Assembly: GCA_934102355.1 (NCBI GenBank)
Contig: CAKOSO010000001.1
Coordinates: 62,001 to 126,000 of the forward strand
Source of the DNA: an uncultured Bacilli bacterium
GTDB taxonomy: Bacteria; Bacillota_I; Bacilli_A; RF39; UBA660
Direction: 5' to 3'
Length of the DNA stretch: 64,000 bases
A program made the position numbers and the translations under genes. Below the pieces are notes generated by a model that made no database searches, had not been told where the DNA came from, and was given only the letters and a program-made list of their open reading frames with translations. Each line of letters starts with the position of its first letter. The stretch's first letter is position 1. Positions 52,709 to 62,360 of the stretch are shown one piece after another.

Positions 52709-53329
52709 ATGGAAAAACTAACTCAAAAACAAGAAGTTGTTTTAAAAGAATTGAAAAAATTTATGGCCACAAAAGGATATCCACCTACTGTAAGAGAATT
52801 ATGTGCTTTAACTAACTTAAATTCTACTGCTACTATTCAAGTTCACCTTGATAACTTAGTAGAAAAAGGTTACATCAGAAAAGAAGGAGAAAAAAATCGT
52901 ACTATTGAATTATTAGTACCTAATGAATATCAAAAAGAACAAGATGGTATTATTACAGTTCCACTTTTAGGAAAAGTTACTGCTGGTACTCCAATTGAAG
53001 CGATTGAAATGCCTAATGAATACTTTGAAATACCAGTTAGTTTACTTTCTCATAAGAACAAAGAAATATTTACTTTAACCGTTAGTGGTGAATCAATGAT
53101 TAATGTTGGTATATATGACGGAGACATTATCATAGTTGAAAGATGTAATACCGCTAATAATGGTGATACTGTTGTTGCTATGAATGAAAATAATGAAGCC
53201 ACAGTTAAAACATTCTATAAAGAAAAAGATCATATTAGATTACAACCAGAAAATGATTATATGGAACCAATTATATTAAAAAATGTTACTATTTTAGGTA
53301 AAGTTGTTGGACTATATAGAAAGTTATAA
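52709..53329 (+). CDS. lexA: LexA repressor
   Basis: LexA represses the SOS regulon and cleaves itself when RecA filaments form. The winged helix-turn-helix covers residues 1-68 (TVRELCALTNLNSTATIQVH). The cleavage site AG lies in KVTAGTPIEA, the catalytic Ser in VSGESMINVG and the Lys in GDTVVAMNENNEATVKTFY. The ATG at 52709 has AAGGAGGATCAT upstream; an earlier in-frame start overlaps the promoter and is rejected. The 206-residue length is normal. Confidence 0.97.
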   Translation: MEKLTQKQEVVLKELKKFMATKGYPPTVRELCALTNLNSTATIQVHLDNLVEKGYIRKEGEKNRTIELLVPNEYQKEQDGIITVPLLGKVTAGTPIEAIEMPNEYFEIPVSLLSHKNKEIFTLTVSGESMINVGIYDGDIIIVERCNTANNGDTVVAMNENNEATVKTFYKEKDHIRLQPENDYMEPIILKNVTILGKVVGLYRKL

Positions 53330-53351
53330 TACTTAATCTATTTATAAAAAT

Positions 53352-53378
53352 AAAAAGACTGATTATTCAGTCTTTTTT
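53352..53378. terminator. Bidirectional terminator between lexA and the unknown gene
   Basis: AAAAAGACTGA and TCAGTCTTTTT pair around a 4-base loop. T and A runs lie on both sides. Confidence 0.9.
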
Positions 53379-54433
53379 TGTACCCTTACCATATTGCCTG
53401 ATCTTGATGTTTCATTAACTCCAGCTATATAATCAATTGGATCTACTACATATTCTTTTTTAAATACTTCTTTTGTTAATACACCTATTTGTTGTGCTTT
53501 AATTAATAAATCAACTTTCTCTGATTCAGATAAACCATATCTGCCTTCATTACATAGTTGCTTTTCTTTTGAATCCAACATATCTCTTGTTATTGATAAC
53601 ATTACCATAAGATATGATGATGTAATATTATCTTGTGCATTCATAACTGATGTTACCTTTTTACCAGTTGATTTATTTACCTTTTCAATTATTTCGCCAG
53701 AACGATGTCCATAAAATCCAAGATATAATTTACCTAATAATTCGCCAGATATTGACTCACTATTAAATAATGTTATACCTTTTTGAGATAATACCTTAAG
53801 ATATGATTTATTATACTTAGATAATTCTGAATCACCATATATACTATATTGAGATTCCTTATCAGAAGTAAATACTTTTTTTAATCTTTCATCTATACTT
53901 TTCATAACATCATTATAGAATCTATCATCACAATAAACATCTTTAAGTACTTTTGTATCAGGAAGTTTTCTTTCTATCCTATTATCTTTAATAAAAGTTA
54001 ATGGAATTTTTTTTATCAATTTATAAAATTCTTCTTTTGCATATTTACCAATATTATTACCATAATCTCTAAATGCAATATTATAATCATCATAATATGA
54101 AATTATATTCTCGTATAAATTAGGATCATCTTCATTATTATAATTAAGCATTTTTTCTACTTGTTCATTTAAGAAATATAATTCTTCTGCAGACATCAAA
54201 CTATAAAAATTAGTTGTCTCTAATGTGCGATTCAAACAAGCAATACTTCTTCCACTATAAAACTTAAATAGCAAACCTGCAAATAAAGAACCAATATTTT
54301 CCTTTACAGATGATATATTTAAATCTCTTGGAACACTTTTTGATTCCATTTCAAATCTTTCTTGAAGCTTTCTCTTATTTGATTTAAAAACCTCTAAAAG
54401 CTCTCTGTTTCCTAATAAACACTTAGTTCTCAT
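53363..54433 (-). CDS. Hypothetical protein, 356 residues
   Basis: I do not recognise this protein. It is soluble, mostly helical and charged, with no signal peptide, membrane segment or known motif. The central part has YCDDRFYNDVMKSIDERLKK and the C-terminal half GELLGKLYLGFYGHRSGEII. A GGGGGTAAGGT sequence precedes the ATG, so it is well expressed at the translational level. It lies 53 bases after recG and ends in the shared lexA terminator. Confidence 0.65.
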   Translation of the reverse strand: MRTKCLLGNRELLEVFKSNKRKLQERFEMESKSVPRDLNISSVKENIGSLFAGLLFKFYSGRSIACLNRTLETTNFYSLMSAEELYFLNEQVEKMLNYNNEDDPNLYENIISYYDDYNIAFRDYGNNIGKYAKEEFYKLIKKIPLTFIKDNRIERKLPDTKVLKDVYCDDRFYNDVMKSIDERLKKVFTSDKESQYSIYGDSELSKYNKSYLKVLSQKGITLFNSESISGELLGKLYLGFYGHRSGEIIEKVNKSTGKKVTSVMNAQDNITSSYLMVMLSITRDMLDSKEKQLCNEGRYGLSESEKVDLLIKAQQIGVLTKEVFKKEYVVDPIDYIAGVNETSRSGNMVRVQKKTE

Positions 54434-54486
54434 ACCTTACCCCCATTGTTTGGTACATTATATCATATTTTCATTATTTTTGCAAA

Positions 54487-56484
54487 TTATCCCTCAGTTA
54501 TATTACTAATTATCATCTTTTTTAATAGATTATCCATTGGATCCTTACTATTTAAAAACTCCAAAGAATCTTCTTTGACTTTTAATAAAATCTTATAATC
54601 TGATCTTATATCAGCTATTTTAAATGTCATATCTCCACTTTGTTTAGTCCCAAATAAATCTCCATGACCTCTTAACTTAAAGTCTTCTTCTGCTATTTCA
54701 AAACCATCTATAGTATTAGTCATAACTTCAAGTCTTTTTGTATCACTATCACTTATCAAAACACAATATGAATCATAAGAATTTCTTCCTACTCTTCCTC
54801 TTAATTGATGTAAAGTTGATAAACCAAATCTTGATGCGTCAAATATTACAATCATTGTAGTATTAGGAATATCAACGCCAACTTCTATAACAGTAGTACT
54901 AATAAGTATTTGAACTTTATTATCTTTAAAATCTTTCATAATCTTATCTTTTTCCGGTTGTTTTAATTTACCATGGACTACTGCAGTTTTATATTTAGTT
55001 CCAAATGCTAAATCCATCTTATCCTTTAATAGATTAACATTAGTTAAATCAAGTGTATCAGATTCCTCAATAAGTGGCGAAATCACATATATTTGGTGAC
55101 CTTCTTTTAGTTCATCATACATCATTTTTAAAACATCTTTTATTTCATTATTTTTCTTTAAATATGTTTTTATAGGTCTTCTTCCATTTGGTAATGTTCT
55201 TATTGTTGAAATATCCATATCACCGTAAATAGTTAATGCATACGTTCTAGGTATTGGAGTTGCACTCATGTATAATACATCCGGCATATTACCCTTATTC
55301 ATTAAATTAGTTCTTTGTAATACCCCAAATCTATGTTGTTCATCTGTTACTACAAGCCCTAAATTATTATAAAATACCTCATCTTGAATAAGTGCATGAG
55401 TACCAATTACAATATCAATACTGCCATCTTTTAACCCTTCCTTAATACTGTCTTTTTCACTTTTCTTTAAAGACCCAATTAAAAGCTTAATATTAATATT
55501 TTTATCCTTTAGAATATTTGTAACTGTATTAAAATGTTGTGTTGCAAGTATTTCAGTTGGAGCCATTAAAGCTCCTTGATAACCTGCTAAAAAGTTTGCA
55601 TACATAGCAAGTATAGACACAATTGTTTTACCGCTACCAACATCACCTTGCAATAATCTGTTCATACGTTTTTTAGATTTTAAATCATTAGTTATTTCAT
55701 TTAAAACTGTCATTTGATCACTAGTAAGTTCGTATGGAAGTGCCTTTATTAATGATTCTAATTTTTCATCATCATATGATTTTTCTATACCATTATCTAT
55801 ACTTTTATTCTTTAATTTTAAATAATTTATTCTAGTCATAAACACAAATAATTCTTCATATTTAAGTCTTATTTGTGCTTCCTTTAGCTTTTCTTTAGTA
55901 GTGGGATTATGAACTATATTTAATGCCGTTTTTTTATTTAAAAACTCATACTTTAATACATACTTTTTAGGAATATAATCCATTATACTTCCACTATATT
56001 GCATAAGACAATTGTTTATATATGTCTTTATATTTTTAGAAGATAATCCACTTGTTCCATGGTATACTGGTTCTATTTTTTCTGATTTTGGTAATAACCC
56101 AATTCTTATATCAGACGCTAAAATTATATTTTTGGCTTTATCAAGTTTTCCAAATACTGTAATACTTGTCCCAACAGTCAAATTACTCTTTAAGAAAGCA
56201 CGATTAAATATTGAAACACCAATTACCTTTCCATCGCTCGTTATAAGTCTTAAATTCATCTTATTAAGATTACCTTTTAATCTTATTAAAATTGGCATTG
56301 AATCTATCTTACCATCTACTATTACCTTATCACCATCAACAGCAGCATTTAAATCACTTCTTGAAATTATTTCATATCTATATGGAAAATGCATTACTAA
56401 GTCATTTATGTTATTTATATTCATTTTTGAAAGTAGCATCATGCTTTTAGGTCCTATACCTTTTACCTTATCTACACCTATCAT
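54487..56484 (-). CDS. recG: ATP-dependent DNA helicase RecG
   Basis: RecG remodels stalled forks and branched DNA. The 665 residues contain the N-terminal wedge domain (OB fold, about 60-150), then the helicase core: LLQGDVGSGKTIVSILAMY, LVVTDEQHRFG, YMSATPIPRT, STTVIEVGVDIPN, and QLRGRVGRNSYDSYC. The ATG at 56484 is chosen because GGGAGTGATCAC precedes it; an earlier in-frame start 66 bases upstream would run through the promoter. Confidence 0.97.
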   Translation of the reverse strand: MIGVDKVKGIGPKSMMLLSKMNINNINDLVMHFPYRYEIISRSDLNAAVDGDKVIVDGKIDSMPILIRLKGNLNKMNLRLITSDGKVIGVSIFNRAFLKSNLTVGTSITVFGKLDKAKNIILASDIRIGLLPKSEKIEPVYHGTSGLSSKNIKTYINNCLMQYSGSIMDYIPKKYVLKYEFLNKKTALNIVHNPTTKEKLKEAQIRLKYEELFVFMTRINYLKLKNKSIDNGIEKSYDDEKLESLIKALPYELTSDQMTVLNEITNDLKSKKRMNRLLQGDVGSGKTIVSILAMYANFLAGYQGALMAPTEILATQHFNTVTNILKDKNINIKLLIGSLKKSEKDSIKEGLKDGSIDIVIGTHALIQDEVFYNNLGLVVTDEQHRFGVLQRTNLMNKGNMPDVLYMSATPIPRTYALTIYGDMDISTIRTLPNGRRPIKTYLKKNNEIKDVLKMMYDELKEGHQIYVISPLIEESDTLDLTNVNLLKDKMDLAFGTKYKTAVVHGKLKQPEKDKIMKDFKDNKVQILISTTVIEVGVDIPNTTMIVIFDASRFGLSTLHQLRGRVGRNSYDSYCVLISDSDTKRLEVMTNTIDGFEIAEEDFKLRGHGDLFGTKQSGDMTFKIADIRSDYKILLKVKEDSLEFLNSKDPMDNLLKKMIISNITEG

Positions 56485-56508
56485 GTGATCACTCCCTTCG
56501 TCTTTCAT

Positions 56509-56537
56509 ATTATAACATATTTTACTTTTTTTAAAAA
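56509..56537 (-). promoter_or_regulatory. Promoter of recG
   Basis: On the minus strand, TGTTATAAT ending at 56509 is an extended -10. The -35 region (about 56532-56537) is T-rich and weak. Confidence 0.6.
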
Positions 56538-56565
56538 GAAAAAACTTCAAAATCTTGAAGTTTTT
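56531..56565 (-). terminator. Terminator after pnp
   Basis: On the minus strand, AAAAACTTCAA and TTGAAGTTTTT pair around a 4-base loop, followed by TCTTTTT. Confidence 0.9.
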
Positions 56566-56571
56566 ATTCTA

Positions 56572-58701
56572 TTATAATACATCTTTTCTAGAGAAGTTAA
56601 TTCTTCCTTTATTATCAGTTCCAATCATTTTTACAACTATTTCATCTCCGACTTTTACAACGTCTTCAACTTTATTTACTCTTTCCTTAGCAAGTTTTGA
56701 AATATGTACAAATCCTTCACAACCAGGCCATACTTCAACAAAACATCCAGCTTCAATAATTTTAACTACTTTTACTGTGTAAACTTGATTTAGTTCTGGT
56801 TCTCTTACTATGTCTTCAATCATCTTTCTTGTCTTATCAATAACTTCCTGATTTGTATGATAAATAATTACTTTACCATCATCTTCAAGATCAACTTTTA
56901 CTGCATTAATATCACTTACTGATGTTACATTACTTGATTCAAGAATAATCTTAGTAATTGTTTCTCCACCCTTACCAATTACTTCCTTAATCTTATCTGG
57001 ATTAATCATAAATATACATGTTTTTGGAGCATATTTACTTACTTCTTTTCTTGGTTCTGGAATTTGAGCTTTAATTACATCAAGAATTTGTAAACGAGCT
57101 TTTTTAGCTTGTGCTAAAGCTTTTTCTAAAATATCTTTAGTAATTCCTGTTATTTTGATGTCCATTTGAAGTGCACAAATACCATTTCTTGTACCAGCAA
57201 CTTTAAAATCCATATCTCCTAAATGATCTTCCATACCTTGAATATCAGTTAAAATTGTATAATCATCACCATATGTTATAAGACCCATAGCGATACCTGC
57301 GACTGGAGCTTTAATTGGAACTCCTGCTGCCATAAGACTCATACAACCTGCACAAATTGATGCTTGTGATGATGAACCATTACTTTCTAAGATTTCTGAT
57401 ACAACACGAATTGTATATGGGAATTCATCTTCAGATGGTATAACTTGTGCTAAAGCTCTTTCACCTAAAGCCCCATGACCAATTTCTCTACGTCCCGGAC
57501 TTCCATATCTTCCGGTTTCTCCAACTGAAAATTGAGGAAAGTTATAATGTAACATAAATCTTTTTTCTGTTTCTATATCTAATCCATCAAGAATTTGATG
57601 TTCACCTAAAGCACCAAGAGTAGTAATTGATAAGCTTTGTGTTTCTCCTCTTGTAAATAATGCTGATCCATGTGTCCTTGGTAATAAATCAATAGCAGTT
57701 GATAAAGGTCTAATTTCATCCATTGCTCTTCCATCACTACGTTTTTTCTCTTTTACCACTATTGCTCTAAATAAATCATATTCAATACTTTCAAGAACTA
57801 ATTTTATTTTTGTAAGTAATATATCCAAATCTTCTTTTTCTAAAATATGTTTATTTTCATTTTCATATTTTGCTACTACTTCTGCTTTAATTTCATCTAT
57901 AGCATTATATTTAGCAAGTTTTTCTTTAATATGTAATGCTTCATTTAATTTATCAGCACATAATAATGATACTTCATTCTTTAATTCTTCTGAAATATCA
58001 AGGTGTTCATATTCCATCTTTGGAACACCAATTTCATCTATTATTTCTTCTTCGAATAAACATAGTTCTTTAATTGCTTCATGACCAAACATTAAAGCTT
58101 GTAGCATATCTTCTTCACTTACTTCTTTAGCACCAGCTTCTACCATGTTGATAGCATCTTTTGTTCCTGCTAGTGTTAATTCAAGATCAGAAAGATTCAT
58201 CTCTTCTACTGTTGGGTTTATTACAAACTCACCATTAACACGTCCTACTTTTACTCCTGCAACTGGTCCATTAAATGGAATCTTACTTATACTTGTTGCA
58301 AGCGATGAACCAAATAATGCTGATAATTCTGGTGAATTATCTTGATCAACACTTAAAACTGTATTTACTACTTGAACTTCATTTCTAAAGTTTTCTGGGA
58401 ATAATGGACGCATAGGACGGTCAATCATTCTTGCTGCTAAAGTTGCTGCCTCAGTTGGTCTTCCTTCTCTTTTTATAAATCCTCCAGGTATTTTACCTAC
58501 AGAATATAATTTTTCTTGGTATAACACCATAAGTGGAAAAAAATCAGATAAAAGGTTAGCTGTTTTACTTACTACTGCAGTAGATAGTATCACAGTATCA
58601 CCATATCTTACTAAGATTGAACCATGAGCTTGTTTTGCTAATTCCCCTGTTTCAATTACTATTTTTCTTCCTCTAAAATCTTTTTCAAATACTCTTTTCA
58701 T
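56572..58701 (-). CDS. pnp: Polyribonucleotide nucleotidyltransferase
   Basis: PNPase degrades RNA from the 3' end with phosphate. The 709 residues carry two RNase PH domains, the second catalytic (GGETITKI is later in the KH; the PH2 part has FPQFSVGETGRYGSPGRREI and GDMDFKVAGTRNGICALQMD), a KH domain (MINPDKIKEVIGKGGETI) and an S1 domain (CEGFVHISKLAKERVNKVED). It lies between rpsO and recG; the rpsO-pnp order is common in bacteria. Confidence 0.98.
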   Translation of the reverse strand: MKRVFEKDFRGRKIVIETGELAKQAHGSILVRYGDTVILSTAVVSKTANLLSDFFPLMVLYQEKLYSVGKIPGGFIKREGRPTEAATLAARMIDRPMRPLFPENFRNEVQVVNTVLSVDQDNSPELSALFGSSLATSISKIPFNGPVAGVKVGRVNGEFVINPTVEEMNLSDLELTLAGTKDAINMVEAGAKEVSEEDMLQALMFGHEAIKELCLFEEEIIDEIGVPKMEYEHLDISEELKNEVSLLCADKLNEALHIKEKLAKYNAIDEIKAEVVAKYENENKHILEKEDLDILLTKIKLVLESIEYDLFRAIVVKEKKRSDGRAMDEIRPLSTAIDLLPRTHGSALFTRGETQSLSITTLGALGEHQILDGLDIETEKRFMLHYNFPQFSVGETGRYGSPGRREIGHGALGERALAQVIPSEDEFPYTIRVVSEILESNGSSSQASICAGCMSLMAAGVPIKAPVAGIAMGLITYGDDYTILTDIQGMEDHLGDMDFKVAGTRNGICALQMDIKITGITKDILEKALAQAKKARLQILDVIKAQIPEPRKEVSKYAPKTCIFMINPDKIKEVIGKGGETITKIILESSNVTSVSDINAVKVDLEDDGKVIIYHTNQEVIDKTRKMIEDIVREPELNQVYTVKVVKIIEAGCFVEVWPGCEGFVHISKLAKERVNKVEDVVKVGDEIVVKMIGTDNKGRINFSRKDVL

Positions 58702-58741
58702 TTAATTACTCCTTATATTATATTGTTACCGCAAAGTACAT

Positions 58742-58768
58742 AAAATAAAAGACACTAAAAAAAGTGCC
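58742..58768 (-). terminator. Terminator after rpsO
   Basis: On the minus strand, GGCACT and AGTGTC pair (one G-T pair) around a T-rich loop, and a T-rich tract follows. It separates rpsO from pnp. Confidence 0.65.
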
Positions 58769-58770
58769 TA

Positions 58771-59040
58771 CTATTTTCTTAATCCTAATTTTTTAACAAG
58801 TTCACGATATCTTTGAATATCTGTTCTCTTTAAAAACTCAAGCATATTCTTTCTTTGTCCAACTTTCTTTAAAAGCCCACGTCTTGAATGGAAATCATGA
58901 ATATGAGTTTTTAAGTGTTCAGTCAAAGCATTAATTTCTTCAGTTAGAATAGCGATTTGAACTTCTGCTGAACCAGTATCTTTTTCATCTCTTCTATACT
59001 TAGAAATTATCTCTTGTTTTTTGTCTTTTGTTAAAGCCAT
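58771..59040 (-). CDS. rpsO: Ribosomal protein S15
   Basis: S15 binds the 16S rRNA central domain early in 30S assembly. The 89 residues include DTGSAEVQIAILTEEINALT, then HIHDFHSRRGLLKKVGQRKN, which is the family signature, and end KKLGLRK. GGAGGTAAATT precedes the ATG. Confidence 0.98.
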   Translation of the reverse strand: MALTKDKKQEIISKYRRDEKDTGSAEVQIAILTEEINALTEHLKTHIHDFHSRRGLLKKVGQRKNMLEFLKRTDIQRYRELVKKLGLRK

Positions 59041-59122
59041 AATTTACCTCCTATCAATAATTCTCTAAAACCTAGATATATAAGGATTTCGTATATCCAA
59101 GAAATAGAACAAATACATTATA
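59041..59122 (-). promoter_or_regulatory. Promoter and leader of rpsO
   Basis: On the minus strand, TATAAT (59122-59117) is a good -10; the -35 is weak. The leader contains GATATA and TATATC, which can form a stem of 6-7 bases around an 11-base loop upstream of GGAGGT. S15 leaders are often self-regulated in other bacteria, but no known S15 motif is recognised here. Confidence 0.4.
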
Positions 59123-59135
59123 ATACAAATTTATG

Positions 59136-59162
59136 AAAAAGGAAAGCAAAACTTTCCTTTTT
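59136..59162. terminator. Terminator after the beta-sandwich protein gene
   Basis: AAAAAGGAAAG and CTTTCCTTTTT pair around a 5-base loop, with A and T runs on both sides. Confidence 0.85.
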
Positions 59163-59172
59163 TTATATTTTT

Positions 59173-61080
59173 TTAAAATTCTCTTCTACAATATGGACAA
59201 GTTTTAGCACTTTCTATAACTTTATGACCACATATCGAACATGTTTTATATGTTATCTTATTCTCATCAGATAATATATTACTATATGCATCTTCAAGTT
59301 GTTCTTTTCTTAATTCTTCCCTAGCACTTAAATTTCTATTCTCATTCATCTTATTTATTTTTAATATTATATCTTCATTTGCAGGTGTTCCATTTTTTAA
59401 ATAACTATCTATTGGATCAACCATTTGTCTTTGAACATCTTCTTCATTTTTATATTCAATTGTTTTTTCTAAAGTATTATCTAATTGATCATTTACTTTA
59501 TTAACCAAATCTTTCCCTCTTATTTCCTTATCTACAACCTTATCCTTTTTCTTCTTATTCTTTGATATAAATATAAATAATATAAGTGATGCTAATGCTA
59601 TTGATACAATTGATATTAATAAAATAAATATCATATTTGATTTTTCAATCTTAATTTCATATGTTTCTTGTACTTCACCATCTGCACTTGTTGTAATAAT
59701 TTTAATTACACTACCATTTTTTAATTTTTCATTTCCAACTATTCTTGCTGCTTTAGCATTTTCATCTTCCATTACAACATCAATATCTAATGATTTTTCA
59801 TTATCTATTTTTAAAGTATAACTAAATTTATCTTTTTTAAAATCTATATCGTATCCTTTAATCTTTAAAGAACCAATATATGCATTATCTCCTAAAGTTT
59901 CTCCCTCTTTAAGACGATTAACTATTATTTTATACTCAGTAGTTGTCTTTTCATCTTCTGCTGTAACTTTTATTGTTATAGTATTTTCTCCAACAACTAA
60001 TTTATCTCCACCAATTATTTCTACTTTAGCTTTTTCACTATTAGCTATTGCTTCTGCTTTTATGCTTTCCACTTCATATAACACCTTAGTTTTATACAGT
60101 GTTTTATTTTTTTCAAATTTTAATTTGCCAGCACTTAATGTAATTGATTTTAATATAGTATCATTTGACCTGTCGTCTTTTCTATTGATTTTTATATTAT
60201 AATAACCTTTATCTCCAGCTTCACTTGTTACAGTAATAGTAATCTTGTTTTCACCATATGCTAATTTTATATTCTTAGCATCACCTGAAGTTGTTTGTTT
60301 ATCATTATTCTTAGTCGCAACAATATCTATTACTTCAACATCTGATGGAACATCAACAGTATAATTTTTTGTATCTTTTTGAAATGCTGGTGAAAGAGTT
60401 CCTTTTGATATTGCAATATTTTTTAAATATGTATCCTTACTACATTTTCTATTTACTGTTATTGAATAATCTGTTTTTGTCCCATCCTCTGCAACACCTG
60501 TTACTGTAAAATTATTAGTACCACAGCTTACATTTTTGCTTCCAATACCTTCAATTTTAGTAGTTGCAGCTTCAGCATCAGCAGTAATAGTAAGTGATGC
60601 ATTTGAAAAATTTAAACTATATGTTTTATTACTTGATGAAAAACCTTCTATAGTACTACCATCAATTTTAATCGCCTTAAGTGATGAATTATCATCTAAT
60701 ACCAAAACCTCAGTAGTATTAGTGTTTGATACATCTGTACCAGATAAACTTATATCCTTTACTTCTACATTACCCTTTCCACTAAGACTCTTAGATTTCA
60801 ACGTAACATTTACGCTAAATACATAACTTCCATCATTTTCGGTTCCAGTAACAGTAAATGTATTTGTTGACATACTAAATTTATCATTATCATAATTTAT
60901 AGTTCCAGATACTTCACTTGCCTCATCTAAACTACCACTTACTACACATGTAAATTCTTTTTCTTTAACAACACTTTTAGGGCACTTAACATCTAAACTC
61001 GTTATCTCTAAAGCTCTAACATTAAGTGGCAATATAAGCACCATAAAGAATGATAAAATTAATAACTTCTTATTTTTCAT
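59173..61080 (-). CDS. Secreted or surface protein with cadherin-like beta-sandwich repeats and a zinc ribbon tail
   Basis: A signal peptide (about 1-24) is followed by a cohesin-like N-terminal domain and four domains of the cadherin-like beta-sandwich type (PF12733), each ending in a pattern such as TDYSITVNRKC, GYYNIKINRKD, TEYKIIVNRL or ETYEIKIEKS. A membrane helix (about 487-512), a lysine-rich stop and a cytoplasmic tail follow. The last residues CSICGHKVIESAKTCPYCRRE form a CxxC...CxxC zinc ribbon. The ATG at 61080 follows GGAGGAGTAT. The function is unknown; wall binding is likely. Confidence 0.85.
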   Translation of the reverse strand: MKNKKLLILSFFMVLILPLNVRALEITSLDVKCPKSVVKEKEFTCVVSGSLDEASEVSGTINYDNDKFSMSTNTFTVTGTENDGSYVFSVNVTLKSKSLSGKGNVEVKDISLSGTDVSNTNTTEVLVLDDNSSLKAIKIDGSTIEGFSSSNKTYSLNFSNASLTITADAEAATTKIEGIGSKNVSCGTNNFTVTGVAEDGTKTDYSITVNRKCSKDTYLKNIAISKGTLSPAFQKDTKNYTVDVPSDVEVIDIVATKNNDKQTTSGDAKNIKLAYGENKITITVTSEAGDKGYYNIKINRKDDRSNDTILKSITLSAGKLKFEKNKTLYKTKVLYEVESIKAEAIANSEKAKVEIIGGDKLVVGENTITIKVTAEDEKTTTEYKIIVNRLKEGETLGDNAYIGSLKIKGYDIDFKKDKFSYTLKIDNEKSLDIDVVMEDENAKAARIVGNEKLKNGSVIKIITTSADGEVQETYEIKIEKSNMIFILLISIVSIALASLILFIFISKNKKKKDKVVDKEIRGKDLVNKVNDQLDNTLEKTIEYKNEEDVQRQMVDPIDSYLKNGTPANEDIILKINKMNENRNLSAREELRKEQLEDAYSNILSDENKITYKTCSICGHKVIESAKTCPYCRREF

Positions 61081-61104
61081 ATACTCCTCCATTTTTATAA
61101 TTAA

Positions 61105-61133
61105 AGTATAACAAAAGAAAGAAAAATAGTAAA
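61105..61133 (-). promoter_or_regulatory. Promoter of the beta-sandwich protein gene
   Basis: On the minus strand, TTTACT (61133-61128) is 17 bases from TATACT (61110-61105), with TGT making an extended -10. Confidence 0.75.
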
Positions 61134-61166
61134 CAAATTATAAGTTTTTGATTACTAGTTTACATA

Positions 61167-62360
61167 TCAAATTACTTGTAAAAAATTTACTATTTCTTTC
61201 TCTAAATTTTCATTTAATTTTTCTAAATCAAATAAATAATCATATCTATAAATACTAAATCCCTTATAGTTTTTAGAAGATCTACTTACCACTATTTGTT
61301 TTCTTATTATATCAGTATCATTAACCCATTCATCAACTCCATCAAGAGCATATCTATCATAAGTTCCACTCTTATACAAAGCAAGTGCAGGTATAAGACC
61401 TATATTATTATTAATTAAATCATCGAATTCATCTAAAGTACTTTTAAAAGGTTTTGATGTATTTAAAAATCCATAATATAACTGAGGCATAATAAAGTCT
61501 AAATATTTATCATTCTTTAACAAAAATGATACATCCAAATATTCCTCATTCAAATTATTAATATTATTTCCTGATGGTGATATTCCAAACAATACATTTG
61601 GCTTAATTCTTTTTATCTCATCATATGTAGTCTTAATTAAAGTATTTATATTATTAATTCTATACTCCTCTATAGTTATATTACCATTTTTAGAAACATA
61701 TTCATCATACTCTTTTTTATCAATTTCCTTATTCGGATAAAAATAATCATCATATAAAATTCCATCAACATCATAATTTGAAACTATTTCCTTAATTCCA
61801 TTTATAATAAGATCTAAAACCTCTCTACATGCTGGATTAAAATATATTCCTTGTTCTGATTCATATATTTTTGTTGAATTAAAAAAATTATTAAAATAAG
61901 ATGACTTTGATATAGTACTCTTATCATTTGTATTTCTTATTCGATATGGGTTTATCCATGCATATAATTTTATCTTTTTATCATGAGATTTTTTAATAAA
62001 ATACTCTAATACATCTAAATCAATTTCAGAATCTTCACTTTCATATACAGTAGTTGATGGTTTAAAATATATTGATTTATAAATTGCATCAGCAAATGGT
62101 CTTACCTGTAATATTATTGTATTTAACTTACTATTTGAAACATTATCTACCATATTATCAATCACTTCTTTTTTTATCTCTATACTTTTACCCTTTAACT
62201 TATCTGAATAATCAATATATGATATAAATATTGCTTTTGTTTCTATAACACCTTCTTCATTTATAACAACATTATCTAAAGTTTCCTTATCCTTAAATAA
62301 ATAAAATATACAAAATGATAAAACTATAAATACTAAAAATGATAAAATTATTTTCCTCAT
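61167..62360 (-). CDS. GHL10-type glycoside hydrolase (YngK-like)
   Basis: The 397-residue protein has an N-terminal membrane anchor (about 4-21) and a TIM-barrel domain of the GHL10/DUF187 family. Conserved parts are NTIILQVRPFADAIYKS, IKLYAWINPYRI, YFNPACREVLDLIINGIKEI, DVDGILYDDYFYP and FIMPQLYYGFL. The acidic pair in DGILYDDYFYP is the likely catalytic region. Related enzymes act on cell-wall or extracellular glycans. It overlaps spoIVFB by 4 bases. Confidence 0.88.
   Translation of the reverse strand: MRKIILSFLVFIVLSFCIFYLFKDKETLDNVVINEEGVIETKAIFISYIDYSDKLKGKSIEIKKEVIDNMVDNVSNSKLNTIILQVRPFADAIYKSIYFKPSTTVYESEDSEIDLDVLEYFIKKSHDKKIKLYAWINPYRIRNTNDKSTISKSSYFNNFFNSTKIYESEQGIYFNPACREVLDLIINGIKEIVSNYDVDGILYDDYFYPNKEIDKKEYDEYVSKNGNITIEEYRINNINTLIKTTYDEIKRIKPNVLFGISPSGNNINNLNEEYLDVSFLLKNDKYLDFIMPQLYYGFLNTSKPFKSTLDEFDDLINNNIGLIPALALYKSGTYDRYALDGVDEWVNDTDIIRKQIVVSRSSKNYKGFSIYRYDYLFDLEKLNENLEKEIVNFLQVI

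Noticed and set aside
56012..56488. A 158-codon plus-strand frame opposite recG
   Set aside because: It mirrors conserved recG codons, and its hydrophobic composition is what antisense of charged AT-rich codons gives.
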